A DNA stretch of 64,000 nt, from positions 6,571-70,570 of the forward strand of contig DFOA01000065.1 in the NCBI GenBank assembly GCA_002381185.1, given 5' to 3'. How positions within the stretch are numbered: position 1 is the stretch's first letter; every line of letters begins with the position of its first letter. Positions 53,189 through 61,442 of the stretch are shown piece after piece. Both the position numbers and the translations under genes were made by a program. The stretch comes from Firmicutes bacterium UBA3553. GTDB lineage: Bacteria; Bacillota; Clostridia; Tissierellales; Sedimentibacteraceae. A model generated the notes under the pieces. The model saw only the letters and a list, made by a program, of their open reading frames with translations. It made no database searches and was not told the DNA's origin.

Positions 53189-53908
53189 ATGGTTTATAAC
53201 AATGACTTACATACTAACAATATAGTTAAAACAGATTGTATAACCCTGGGCAGGATCGCGCCTGATTTTACAGCTTCATCCACTCAAGGACCAATTACAT
53301 TATCTCAATACAGAGGGAAATGGGTAGTGCTTTTTTATGAACCGGGAGATTTTTCTCCTACAGCTACATCCGAATTGATAGCATTTGCCCAGTTACAACC
53401 TGAATTTGAGAAAAGAAACGTACAGCTTATAGGAGTAACTATTGACAGTAATTTAGCGGATATTGACTGGCTGTTTGATATTCTTCAGTACACGGGAATA
53501 AAAATTACGTTTCCGCTTATATCGGACAGAAACGCAGAAGTCGCAAGACTATATGACATTGTAAATCCAGACAGGATTTATGAAGTAAGTGTAAGAGATG
53601 CCTTTATAATAAGCCCTGCTCAAAATATACGTGCCATAATATCTTATCCCATATCATGCGGATTGAATATATATGAGATGCTAAGAGTAATAGATTCATT
53701 ACAAACTACTGATCAGTTTAATGTTTATACGCCTTCTAACTGGATGCCGGGGGACCCTGTGCTTGTTCGCGCACCTCAGACATTTGAGGAAGCAATTCAA
53801 ATGTGGAACAGCCAGGAAGGGTTGGAGATAAGCTGCAGCATGTGGTACTACTGTTATAGATACTTAAACTCTAATAATAACCCCGGCAGCAATAACACCA
53901 ATCTATAA
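53189..53908 (+). CDS. Peroxiredoxin-fold protein without the catalytic cysteine
   Basis: A 239-residue thioredoxin-fold protein of the Prx6/1-Cys type: LGRIAPDFTASSTQGPITL opens the fold, and FYEPGDFSPTATSEL aligns with FSHPADFTPVCTTEL of Prx6, with Ala (codon GCT) at the peroxidatic Cys. The later domain (PLISDRNAEVARLYDI, NIRAIISYP) is well kept. The tail is unusual: CSMWYYCYRYL then Asn-rich NSNNNPGSNNTNL. It cannot be a standard peroxidase. Start at ATG 53189 after GGAGGG. A structural or chaperone role, possibly in the spore coat given its Tyr/Cys/Asn-rich tail, is only inference. Confidence 0.75.
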   Translation: MVYNNDLHTNNIVKTDCITLGRIAPDFTASSTQGPITLSQYRGKWVVLFYEPGDFSPTATSELIAFAQLQPEFEKRNVQLIGVTIDSNLADIDWLFDILQYTGIKITFPLISDRNAEVARLYDIVNPDRIYEVSVRDAFIISPAQNIRAIISYPISCGLNIYEMLRVIDSLQTTDQFNVYTPSNWMPGDPVLVRAPQTFEEAIQMWNSQEGLEISCSMWYYCYRYLNSNNNPGSNNTNL

Positions 53909-53990
53909 AGATCAGAATTTTGCCTGCCTTATTTTGGTTAACCGTCTAATGTTGAATTAACCTGCCATTAATTGCAATACTTGCATGAAA

Positions 53991-54098
53991 ACATTTATGA
54001 TATAATAAATACAATAATGAAACAAAGACTAATGTCTTTGTCTAATAGGCATTTATTGTATCGGTGTGAAACAAGCCGATAAGCGTTGCACTTACGAT
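53991..54098 (+). repeat. Repeated leader element, copy 2
   Basis: Same plan as copy 1: TGATATAAT (TATAAT 54001-54006), outer arms ATACAATA (54009-54016) and TATTGTAT (54054-54061), hairpin ACAAAGA/TCTTTGT (54022-54028 and 54035-54041, loop CTAATG), then ATCGG/CCGAT and ATAAG/CTTAC. It ends 34 bases before the start codon of the GH18 gene. Confidence 0.75.
54017..54082 (+). CDS. Mini-ORF in repeated element, copy 2
   Basis: Starts 10 bases after TATAAT and encodes 21 residues, opening MKQRLMSLSNRHLLYRCE, close to copy 1 (MKQRLTSLSDMYLLYRCE). No Shine-Dalgarno site. Near-leaderless if transcribed from this promoter. Confidence 0.35.
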   Translation: MKQRLMSLSNRHLLYRCETSR

Positions 54099-54132
54099 GA
54101 AATTTATTAACTACATCTCAAGGGAGACAGAT

Positions 54133-55563
54133 ATGAAGAAATTTATCAGGATTGGATATGCAATAACTTTGATGGTCATATTTTTTTTGTTGGTTTACAC
54201 GGCTGACACTTATGTATTTGCTAAGAATTTAAAGGCACCAAATTCACCGGTTAATTTAACAGTTGCATCGGTTACAGAATCTTCAGTTACTTTAATATGG
54301 AATGAGCCGAATAACAGCAGAGCAATAAAACAATACAAGATTTATAAAAACAGTACATATATTGATTCAACAAATACAACAACATATACAATAAATAATT
54401 TAAAGCCGGATACTGAATATAAATTTTACGTAAGGTCTGAAGCCGAAAAAAATAACGTATCAATGGCAAGTGAGCCTGTAACGGTGAAAACTTTATCCGG
54501 TTGGATAGAGGAATCAGGCAGTAAAATAATAGGTTATTATCCGGCGTGGAAGTCATATTCAGGATTTACACCGGATAAATTGGATGCTTCTAAGCTCACT
54601 CATATTAATTATGCATTCGCATATATCGGACAAGACAATAAAATTAAGTTGGGCTATCCTGACAAGGACCCTGAAAATTTTAAAGGGCTGAATGAGCTTA
54701 AAAAGGTAAATCCTGAATTGAAAATACTGATTTCCGTTGGAGGATGGAACTGGTCGGGAAAATTTTCGGATACGGCATCAACAGATTCCTCAAGAAAGTT
54801 ATTTGCAGAGAGTTGTGCCCAATTCATAACTCAGTATGGAATTGACGGAATTGATTTGGACTGGGAATATCCTGTGGGAGGGGGAATGCCTGAAAATTCA
54901 AAAAGGCCTGAAGATAAACAAAACTTTACTTTGCTCCTTAAAGAAATTCGTGCTAAATTAGATGAACAAGGATTGAAGGACAACAAACACTATCTTCTCA
55001 CCATAGCAGGAGGAGCAAGCAATTATTATTTACATAACATTGAACCGAATAAAGTTAAAGAATACATAGATTTTGCAAATATAATGACATATGACCTTCA
55101 CGGTCCATGGGAAGAATATTCTGATTTCAATGCGCCTCTTTACAGCAGCGGCAATTCCCAGGCACAATATGAAGTATCTGTAGATTCCAGCGTAAATGCC
55201 TGGATTAACGCAGGTTTTCCGAAGGACAAGCTGGTTGTAGGAGTTCCTTTTTACGGCTATATGTACAAGGTCAGTTCAAATGACCGTAACGGAGCATACC
55301 AGAAATTTACCTCTGGAGAAGCATTGAGTTACAGCACAATTAAAGCAAATTATATTAATGTTTATTCGAGGTTTTTTGATTCAGAGTCAATGGTGCTCTG
55401 GCTATTTAAAAACAACATATTTATAAGCTATGATGATGCTGAATCTTTGGCATTTAAGGCAGAATACATAAAAAACGAAAAATTGGGCGGGGCTATGATT
55501 TGGGAACTAAGCCAGGATTACAATAATGAGCTTCTCAATTCAATTTTTAAAGCACTGAGATAA
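54133..55563 (+). CDS. Exported GH18 glycosidase with fibronectin III domain
   Basis: A 476-residue secreted enzyme: signal peptide or anchor (residues 1-30), a fibronectin type III domain (about 35-121, SPVNLTVASVTESSVTLIW) and a glycoside hydrolase family 18 barrel (about 130-475). DGIDLDWEYP (238-247) is the chitinase motif with catalytic Glu at 245, ISVGGWNWS near 200 and MTYDLHGPW are the other conserved strands. It acts on chitin or related N-acetylglucosamine polymers outside the cell. Start at ATG 54133 behind GGGAG. Preceded by copy 2 of the repeated element. Confidence 0.9.
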   Translation: MKKFIRIGYAITLMVIFFLLVYTADTYVFAKNLKAPNSPVNLTVASVTESSVTLIWNEPNNSRAIKQYKIYKNSTYIDSTNTTTYTINNLKPDTEYKFYVRSEAEKNNVSMASEPVTVKTLSGWIEESGSKIIGYYPAWKSYSGFTPDKLDASKLTHINYAFAYIGQDNKIKLGYPDKDPENFKGLNELKKVNPELKILISVGGWNWSGKFSDTASTDSSRKLFAESCAQFITQYGIDGIDLDWEYPVGGGMPENSKRPEDKQNFTLLLKEIRAKLDEQGLKDNKHYLLTIAGGASNYYLHNIEPNKVKEYIDFANIMTYDLHGPWEEYSDFNAPLYSSGNSQAQYEVSVDSSVNAWINAGFPKDKLVVGVPFYGYMYKVSSNDRNGAYQKFTSGEALSYSTIKANYINVYSRFFDSESMVLWLFKNNIFISYDDAESLAFKAEYIKNEKLGGAMIWELSQDYNNELLNSIFKALR

Positions 55564-55911
55564 TTATTTGCGTCTTTTGTACCTAGGATTGAAAATAACA
55601 TAGTTTAAGATAATTGCATAGGGAAGTATAAATCCTACAAATGCCTGAATCATTGAAACAGCCTTGGACAGTCCGAATGGCGTCATATCTCCGTAACCTA
55701 CCGCAAACAATGTTATGAAGCTGAAATACAGTGAGCGGGTTACAATGTCTATAAGCTGACTCTGATGGGCATCAGAAGAGTAATGATCAACAATAAAGCC
55801 AAGCCCTGCATATTCCAGTGATATATATATAACTGAAAATGCAGCAGCTATGATGAAATATAAGTTAAATAAAATTATTATATTATAAAAAATAATTGTT
55901 TTACGGTTCAC
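55564..55911 (-). CDS. Two-helix potassium channel
   Basis: A 115-residue ion channel: helix (IIILFNLYFIIAAAFSVIYIS), pore loop with selectivity filter FAVGYGDMTP near 68-77 (usual TVGYGD, Thr changed to Ala) and second helix (MIQAFVGFILPYAIILNYVIF). It should form a tetramer. Start taken as GTG 55911 behind AAGGGG; a frame from ATG 55956 would run through an inverted repeat and lacks a ribosome site. Its stop codon abuts that of the GH18 gene with no gap. Confidence 0.82.
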   Translation of the reverse strand: MNRKTIIFYNIIILFNLYFIIAAAFSVIYISLEYAGLGFIVDHYSSDAHQSQLIDIVTRSLYFSFITLFAVGYGDMTPFGLSKAVSMIQAFVGFILPYAIILNYVIFNPRYKRRK

Positions 55912-55922
55912 AATAATACCCC

Positions 55923-55960
55923 TTAAATGTCTGCTAATAAAATTATATGCAGACATTTAA
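55923..55960. promoter_or_regulatory. 12-bp-arm inverted repeat upstream of the potassium channel
   Basis: TTAAATGTCTGC and GCAGACATTTAA are exact inverted repeats around a 14-base AT loop that contains TATAAT on the minus strand. It may be an operator over the channel's -10 box. On the plus strand it is followed by TTTTTT, so it could also act as a terminator. Confidence 0.6.
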
Positions 55961-56022
55961 TTTTTTAAGAATTAAATTAATTTGCTTATATTTTAATGAA
56001 GAAAAAGATATGTTAATTTAAA

Positions 56023-56051
56023 TTGATAAAATTTATAAATTAATGTAGAAT
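56023..56051 (+). promoter_or_regulatory. Promoter of the TetM-like gene
   Basis: TTGATA (56023-56028), 17 bases and TAGAAT (56046-56051), 31 bases before the start codon. It uses the same two boxes as the BceRS-like promoter at 46650. Confidence 0.6.
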
Positions 56052-56082
56052 TATATTTGTTAATGATATCAGAGGAGCTAAA

Positions 56083-58050
56083 ATGAAAAAAACAATAGGA
56101 ATTTTTGCCCATGTAGATGCAGGGAAGACAACATTTACAGAACAGCTTCTTTATTTGACAGGAAGACTAAGGAATCTTGGGAGAGTGGATTATAAAACAT
56201 CAAGCATGGACACTGATGAAATTGAGCAAAAAAGAGGTATTACAATCTTTGCGGATCAAGGTGTTTTTTATTATAAAAATGATACCTACTATATAATAGA
56301 CACACCTGGACATATGGATTTTTCAGCAGAAACTGAACGCGCTGTTTCCGCATTGGATTATGCTGTTTTGTTAATCAGCGGAAGCTCTGGAGTTCAGGCT
56401 CATACAACGACATTATACAGGCTGTTGAAAGAGTATAGTTTACCAATGTTTATTTTTATTAATAAATCTGATATGGAAAGCTTCGATTTGAATTTAATTT
56501 TAAATGATATAAAAAACAAGCTTACAGGCGATATACTTTACATAAATTCCGTTGATGATATTATGAGTCAGGAAACTGCTGAATTTGCCGCTGAGAGGGA
56601 TGAAAGGTTCCTGGAATCATATTTAGAAGAAGAATATACTGCAGAAAGCATTCATGATATTATAATAGATTTGATTAAAAATAGATTATGTTTTCCTGTA
56701 ATGAGCGGCTCTGCATTAAAAGGAACCGGTATTGATAATTTTTTAGAGGCATTTTCGCATCTTTCCAGAACGGATTATGAAGATAAAGAAAATGCATCAT
56801 TTGTGGGAAAAGTCTATAAGATACGTCATGATTACAAAGGAAACAGGCTTACATTTATAAAGGCGTTATCCGGAAGGCTCAGCATAAAAGACGAATTTTC
56901 CTTTGTTAAAAATGAAATTACATTTTCTGAAAAGGTTAATGAAATCAGAATATACAATGGAAAGAAATTTGAAAATAGAAACGAAGTTACGGCAGGTGAT
57001 GTATTTGCAGTAATAGGACTCAAATCGCCCGTATGCGGAACAATCATAAAAGCTGAAAAAACTAAAATAGAAAATATCAATAATTTTCGCCTGACAGCAG
57101 CACTTAAATCCAAAATAAAGATTTTAGATAAAACAGATGTTACGCTCGTTGTGGAAAAGCTGCGTATACTAGAAGCTGAAGATCCTATGCTTTCCATATC
57201 TTATCAGAAAGAAACACAGGACATATTAATAAGCGTAATGGGCAAAATTCAGCTTGAAGTGTTGGAGCAGGTTATTGCTTCAAGATTTGGCATATCTGTT
57301 ACATTTGAAAAACCTCAGGTAGAATACAGGGAAACAATAAAATCAGATGTTATGGGATTCGGCCATTTTGAACCCCTTCGTCATTATGCCGAAGTCCAGC
57401 TGAGATTAGAACCGGGAAGTAGGGGAAGCGGCATTACATTTGAAAGTGAGTGCCATGTAGACAACCTTGCGGTAAATTATCAGAAAACTATTGAAAATCA
57501 TGTTTTTGAAAAGATTCATAAGGGAATTTTAACGGGCTCTCCGATTACGGATATAAAGATAATACTGGTAAACGGACGTTCTCACATAAAACATACAGAA
57601 GGCGGAGATTTCAGAGAAGCAACATACAGGGCAATCAGACAAGGCCTGGAAAAAGCAGAATCTGTTTTGTTAGAACCTTTTTACAGTTTTGAAATATATG
57701 CAGACGAAAACTACCTTGGCAGGATTTTGTCTGATATTCAAAAACTTAGAGGAACATGTGAACAGCCTGTACTTACTTGTGGAAATGTGTTCATAAAAGG
57801 AAGGGGGCCTGTGGAATCTTTTATGGAATACAGCTTGGAGCTGGTATCTTTTACAAAAGGAACAGGAAGCATAGGATTAATGTATGAAGGTTATGATTTA
57901 TGCGAGAATGCAAATGAAGTTATTGTAAGAATCGGATATGACAAAGTCAGAGATGTTGAAAATACATCGACATCGGTTTTCTGCGCCAAAGGAGTTTCTT
58001 TTACGGTGCCATGGAATGAAGCGGAAAAACACATGCATACAATAGACTAA
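56083..58050 (+). CDS. TetM/TetO-family ribosomal protection-like GTPase
   Basis: A 655-residue EF-G-like translational GTPase of the tetracycline ribosomal protection group (Tet(M) is 639). G motifs: AHVDAGKTT (9-17), RGITI (51-55), DTPGHMDF (73-80), NKSD (127-130) and SGSAL near 209. The EF-G-like domains II to V follow (ETQDILISVMGKIQLEVLEQ near 382, the domain IV part near 470-560). The C-terminal helix lacks the Tet(M) ending that reaches the drug site, so it may be a chromosomal relative with another role. ATG 56083 follows GAGGAG. A MATE pump gene lies 18 bases downstream. Confidence 0.82.
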   Translation: MKKTIGIFAHVDAGKTTFTEQLLYLTGRLRNLGRVDYKTSSMDTDEIEQKRGITIFADQGVFYYKNDTYYIIDTPGHMDFSAETERAVSALDYAVLLISGSSGVQAHTTTLYRLLKEYSLPMFIFINKSDMESFDLNLILNDIKNKLTGDILYINSVDDIMSQETAEFAAERDERFLESYLEEEYTAESIHDIIIDLIKNRLCFPVMSGSALKGTGIDNFLEAFSHLSRTDYEDKENASFVGKVYKIRHDYKGNRLTFIKALSGRLSIKDEFSFVKNEITFSEKVNEIRIYNGKKFENRNEVTAGDVFAVIGLKSPVCGTIIKAEKTKIENINNFRLTAALKSKIKILDKTDVTLVVEKLRILEAEDPMLSISYQKETQDILISVMGKIQLEVLEQVIASRFGISVTFEKPQVEYRETIKSDVMGFGHFEPLRHYAEVQLRLEPGSRGSGITFESECHVDNLAVNYQKTIENHVFEKIHKGILTGSPITDIKIILVNGRSHIKHTEGGDFREATYRAIRQGLEKAESVLLEPFYSFEIYADENYLGRILSDIQKLRGTCEQPVLTCGNVFIKGRGPVESFMEYSLELVSFTKGTGSIGLMYEGYDLCENANEVIVRIGYDKVRDVENTSTSVFCAKGVSFTVPWNEAEKHMHTID

Positions 58051-58068
58051 TAAATAATGGAGAAGAAT

Positions 58069-59406
58069 ATGGATAAGTTGAATAATAACATAACAGAAGG
58101 CAACGTATTCAAAGCATTGCTTTATTTTACCATTCCGCTGATAATTTCAGGTTTTTTGCAGCAATTATATGCGATAGCCGATTCAGTAATAGTGGGAAAT
58201 TTTATAAGCGAGGAAGCATTAGCAGCTGTGGGAGCCTCTGCTCCTGTATCAAATATATTTATTTATGTCGTTATAGGCTTGGTTTCAGGATATACAATTT
58301 TAATTTCTCAATACTACGGTGCAAAGGACTATGACAAGGTATTGAAGTTAACCAGTACATTTTTTATATTTGTAACCTTGTTTTCCTGTTTATTAGCTAT
58401 TTTGGGTTTTTTCTTCAAGAATATCATATTAATTTGGCTGAATACTCCAGATGCAATTATGCAGCAGTCAATTGATTATTTGTCAATAATCTTCATAGGG
58501 GTTCCTTTTGTGGTTCTTTACAATCTTTACAGCTCATTGCTGAGAGGAATAGGAAACAGTAAGACACCGTTATATGCAATTATACTTTCATCAATAATCA
58601 ATATTATTCTGGATTTGGTATTTATAAATATATTCGGATGGGGAATTAAGGGAGCGGCAATTGCTACTGTGATTGCTCAAGTGATTTCAAGTATTTATCT
58701 ATATTTACATATTAATAAATATTATACAATGTTTAAGATTTCATTTAAAGCGGATTCAAGAGATTTTCCTCTTTTTTATGAGAGTTTGAAATTAAGTGTT
58801 CCAAGGGTTATTCAGTCGGCAATAGGTTCACTTGGTGCGCTGCTGCTTCAGAATATTATGAACTCATTCGGACTTGATGTAGTAACAGCCATTACTACGG
58901 CTTATAAAATAGATACATTGACAATATTGCCCATAATAAATATTTCTATTGCCATTTCTATATTTGTAGGTCAAAATGTTGGAGCTGACAATATGGACAG
59001 GGCAAAGGAAGGGTTGAAAAAAGGAATAATAATTATCTTGATATTGGCAGTTGTTGTAACAACTATTGTGGTTACATACGGATTTCATCTTATGAAGCTT
59101 TTTGGAGTTTCAAATGAGGTTGCACAAATAGGACAAAACTTTTTCTATATATGCGGAGTATTTTATCCCGTATTTGGCCTGCAGAATGCATATTCATCAT
59201 TTCTACAGGGAAACAAGGATGTTGCGTTTACATCTGCGGTAAACATAATGTCCCTTGGGGTAAGGCTTATATTATCCTATGCTTTGGCGTCAGTGGCTGG
59301 TTACAGGGTTATTGCAATAGCAGAAATGTGTTCATGGGTGTTTGGAGCTGTAATCTGTTATTGGCGGTACAAAAGCAGACGATGGCATAAATACAGCATT
59401 TCATAA
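58069..59406 (+). CDS. MATE-family efflux transporter
   Basis: A 445-residue pump with twelve membrane segments; NNITEGNVFKALLYFTIPLIISGFLQ and DSVIVGNFISEEALAAVG near 45-62 are typical of the clostridial DinF/NorM-like MATE group. The repeat in the second half (YKIDTLTILPIINISIAISIFVGQN) is conserved. Start at ATG 58069, 6 bases after GGAG. It is in one operon with the TetM-like GTPase, a pairing of ribosome protection and efflux. Substrates unknown. Confidence 0.85.
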   Translation: MDKLNNNITEGNVFKALLYFTIPLIISGFLQQLYAIADSVIVGNFISEEALAAVGASAPVSNIFIYVVIGLVSGYTILISQYYGAKDYDKVLKLTSTFFIFVTLFSCLLAILGFFFKNIILIWLNTPDAIMQQSIDYLSIIFIGVPFVVLYNLYSSLLRGIGNSKTPLYAIILSSIINIILDLVFINIFGWGIKGAAIATVIAQVISSIYLYLHINKYYTMFKISFKADSRDFPLFYESLKLSVPRVIQSAIGSLGALLLQNIMNSFGLDVVTAITTAYKIDTLTILPIINISIAISIFVGQNVGADNMDRAKEGLKKGIIIILILAVVVTTIVVTYGFHLMKLFGVSNEVAQIGQNFFYICGVFYPVFGLQNAYSSFLQGNKDVAFTSAVNIMSLGVRLILSYALASVAGYRVIAIAEMCSWVFGAVICYWRYKSRRWHKYSIS

Positions 59407-59439
59407 AATATTTTAAAGATTATAGAATTTACAAATTTT

Positions 59440-59500
59440 TCATGTTATAATAAATACAATAATGAAACAAAGGTTATCGTCTTTGTACTTACTTATATAA
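59440..59500 (+). repeat. Repeated leader element, copy 3 (short form)
   Basis: TGTTATAAT (TATAAT 59446-59451) then ATACAATA and the hairpin ACAAAGG/TCTTTGT (59467-59473 and 59480-59486, loop TTATCG). The downstream half present in copies 1 and 2 is missing. The mini-ORF here is MKQRLSSLYLLI (59462-59500). It ends 28 bases before the EamA gene. Confidence 0.7.
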
Positions 59501-59527
59501 TAATGTATATAATTTCAGGGGGCGTTT

Positions 59528-60430
59528 ATGTCAAAACAATTGAAAGCAGATTTAATGCTGATTCTTATAACTTTGTTTTGGGGAATTTCCTATTATCTAT
59601 CTGATATAAGCCTATCAGATATGGGTTCATTTACTTTGAATGCAAATAGGTTTCTCATTGCTTTTTTTTCTGCGGTATTATTGACATTTCCAAGGTTAAG
59701 AAATGTTTCAAAAAATACATTGAAATATAGTCTTATAATCGGTTCGGCACTCACTGTAGTATATATCGGTGCAAACCTGGGAGTTCAGTACACAACTCTG
59801 TCAAATACAAGTTTTTTGTGTGGACTTGCAGTTGTTTTTACTCCAATATTGTCCAGCATAATTCATAAGAAGTTACCTGATAAAAAACTTACACTGGTAA
59901 TAATTATGACGACTTTGGGAATTGCGCTGTTAACACTAAAAGATAATTTTTCGATTAACTATAGTAATTTATTAGGAGATGTGTCTTCAGTAATATGCGC
60001 ATTTGTTTATGCGATTGACCTGAACATTACTGAAAAAGCCGTTTCTATTGAAGATGTTGATCCGTTCCAGCTTGGAGTTTTTCAATTGGGAGTGACAGGT
60101 TTTTTGAGTCTGTTTCTTGCTCTTTTGTTTGAAAAGCCGCATTTGCCGACTCAGCCGACCATATGGGCATCAGTGCTGTTCCTGTCAATACTATGCACAG
60201 GAGTGGCATTTGTAGTACAAGCTATTGCACAGCAATATACTACCGCGTCGCATGTAGGTGTTATTTTTTCACTTGAAACGGTATTTGCCGGGATAGTGGC
60301 ATTTGTGTTCGCAAAGGAAGTTTTGACGTTTAAGTCATATCTTGGTGCGATATTGATGATTTCCAGCATATTCATAATGGAAGCAAACTTTAAAGAATTG
60401 AAGGAAAAAAGACAGAAAAATAAGGGCTAA
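59528..60430 (+). CDS. EamA-family (DMT) permease
   Basis: A 300-residue protein with ten membrane helices in two EamA repeats (about 5-140 and 150-290); the opening LILITLFWGISYYLSDISL is the family start and SLETVFAGIVAFVFAKEVLT near 257-276 is the conserved end. Members export amino acids or other metabolites. ATG 59528 has AGGGGG upstream. Preceded by copy 3 of the repeated element, possibly its promoter. Confidence 0.9.
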   Translation: MSKQLKADLMLILITLFWGISYYLSDISLSDMGSFTLNANRFLIAFFSAVLLTFPRLRNVSKNTLKYSLIIGSALTVVYIGANLGVQYTTLSNTSFLCGLAVVFTPILSSIIHKKLPDKKLTLVIIMTTLGIALLTLKDNFSINYSNLLGDVSSVICAFVYAIDLNITEKAVSIEDVDPFQLGVFQLGVTGFLSLFLALLFEKPHLPTQPTIWASVLFLSILCTGVAFVVQAIAQQYTTASHVGVIFSLETVFAGIVAFVFAKEVLTFKSYLGAILMISSIFIMEANFKELKEKRQKNKG

Positions 60431-60450
60431 CCTATGAGAAAGCCCTTATT
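60419..60450. terminator. Terminator between convergent genes
   Basis: AATAAGGGCT pairs exactly with AGCCCTTATT. On the minus strand it is followed by TTTTT, so it serves the gene at 60449; it overlaps the end of the EamA gene. Confidence 0.8.
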
Positions 60451-60982
60451 AATTTGTGCATTTATTGATTATCACATCTCTCGGGTGTGGAGGAATGTAT
60501 ATGATTTTTTCTTGGACAGCCTCTCCCGGACTAGCTTCGATTAAATTAATGTCAAAATTGGTTGTTATTCCGTCGAACATGCGTATGTTTAATACATTGA
60601 CCAGGTAATAGCCTTCAGCTTCTATTTGCATATTGTAGGTAGTAAAAAAATATTCGGGGCCTCGTATTAACGTTCCTGAAGGATGTGCAACAGGTAGTTC
60701 GAATGTAATGGGATTAGTAGTTGTAGGAAATGTTTTTATGGGAATAGCTTCTTCTTCTCCGATTCTTGCATAGACCGTTACTATTGCATCCGGAACAGGA
60801 TCTGTTCCGCGATTTTTGAACACATAAAGCACTATAGACCCTGTGCCATCACTTGGTTTTGCTTCATTAGGAACTGTAGAAGCCGATTTTAATTTATTTA
60901 ATATTATATGATAGTCAGGATAAATATCATTAACATTACATAAGTTTCTATAAGTACTACATTTGTTGTTTTGACAATACAA
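60449..60982 (-). CDS. Unknown protein with carboxypeptidase-regulatory-like beta domain
   Basis: A 177-residue protein. The N-terminal 35 residues contain several Cys (LYCQNNKCSTYRNLCNV). The centre (about 45-150), with GSIVLYVFKNRGTDPVPDAIVTVYAR and a long beta-rich stretch, resembles carboxypeptidase regulatory-like or PEGA-type domains, which bind polymers or proteins. No signal peptide. In clostridia such domains occur in cortex or cell-wall proteins, so a role at the spore or wall is possible. TTG 60982 has AGGAG 8 bases upstream; GTG 60991 overlaps it. Function unknown. Confidence 0.55.
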   Translation of the reverse strand: MYCQNNKCSTYRNLCNVNDIYPDYHIILNKLKSASTVPNEAKPSDGTGSIVLYVFKNRGTDPVPDAIVTVYARIGEEEAIPIKTFPTTTNPITFELPVAHPSGTLIRGPEYFFTTYNMQIEAEGYYLVNVLNIRMFDGITTNFDINLIEASPGEAVQEKIIYIPPHPRDVIINKCTN

Positions 60983-61067
60983 TGATTTCACTCCTGTCTT
61001 TAATTCTTCTTAGAAAATGTAAATTCTTTTATATAATATGCAGTGATGATTTCATTTGGAACATAAA

Positions 61068-61433
61068 TTATTTTCCTAAATTTACCCAGTGCTCATATGC
61101 TTCATTAAGCTCCATGAATGCATCGGATTTATCTTTTGCAGCTATCGCACCTTTTAGTCTCGCAAGATTTTTATCGAATCCGTTTATCTCATCCTTTTCA
61201 GCACTGAATTGCACCCTTTTAACAACCTTGTTCCAAGCGGTTGTAAGCTGAAGTGTTTTGCTATTTGCTTCTTCCCAGTTATTTTCTTCAATTTCTTTTC
61301 TTACCGAATCTATAGAAACAGGTATATTGTCATCAGTATAAAATGAATTTTTCAGAACTATATCACTTAACATAATTAAAACAAACAATACAATTGTAAC
61401 AATTGGTATTGATATAACTAAAAATCTTCGCAT
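61068..61433 (-). CDS. DUF4363-family membrane-anchored protein
   Basis: A 121-residue protein: one N-terminal helix (FLVISIPIVTIVLFVLIMLS) and an outward helical domain (near 40-121, VRKEIEENNWEEANSKTLQLTTAWNKV split by charged residues). This is the DUF4363 plan. It lies 9 bases after a DUF421 gene, the usual pair in spore-forming Clostridia. Role unknown; ATG 61433 follows AAGGAGG. Confidence 0.82.
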   Translation of the reverse strand: MRRFLVISIPIVTIVLFVLIMLSDIVLKNSFYTDDNIPVSIDSVRKEIEENNWEEANSKTLQLTTAWNKVVKRVQFSAEKDEINGFDKNLARLKGAIAAKDKSDAFMELNEAYEHWVNLGK

Positions 61434-61442
61434 AGAACCTCC

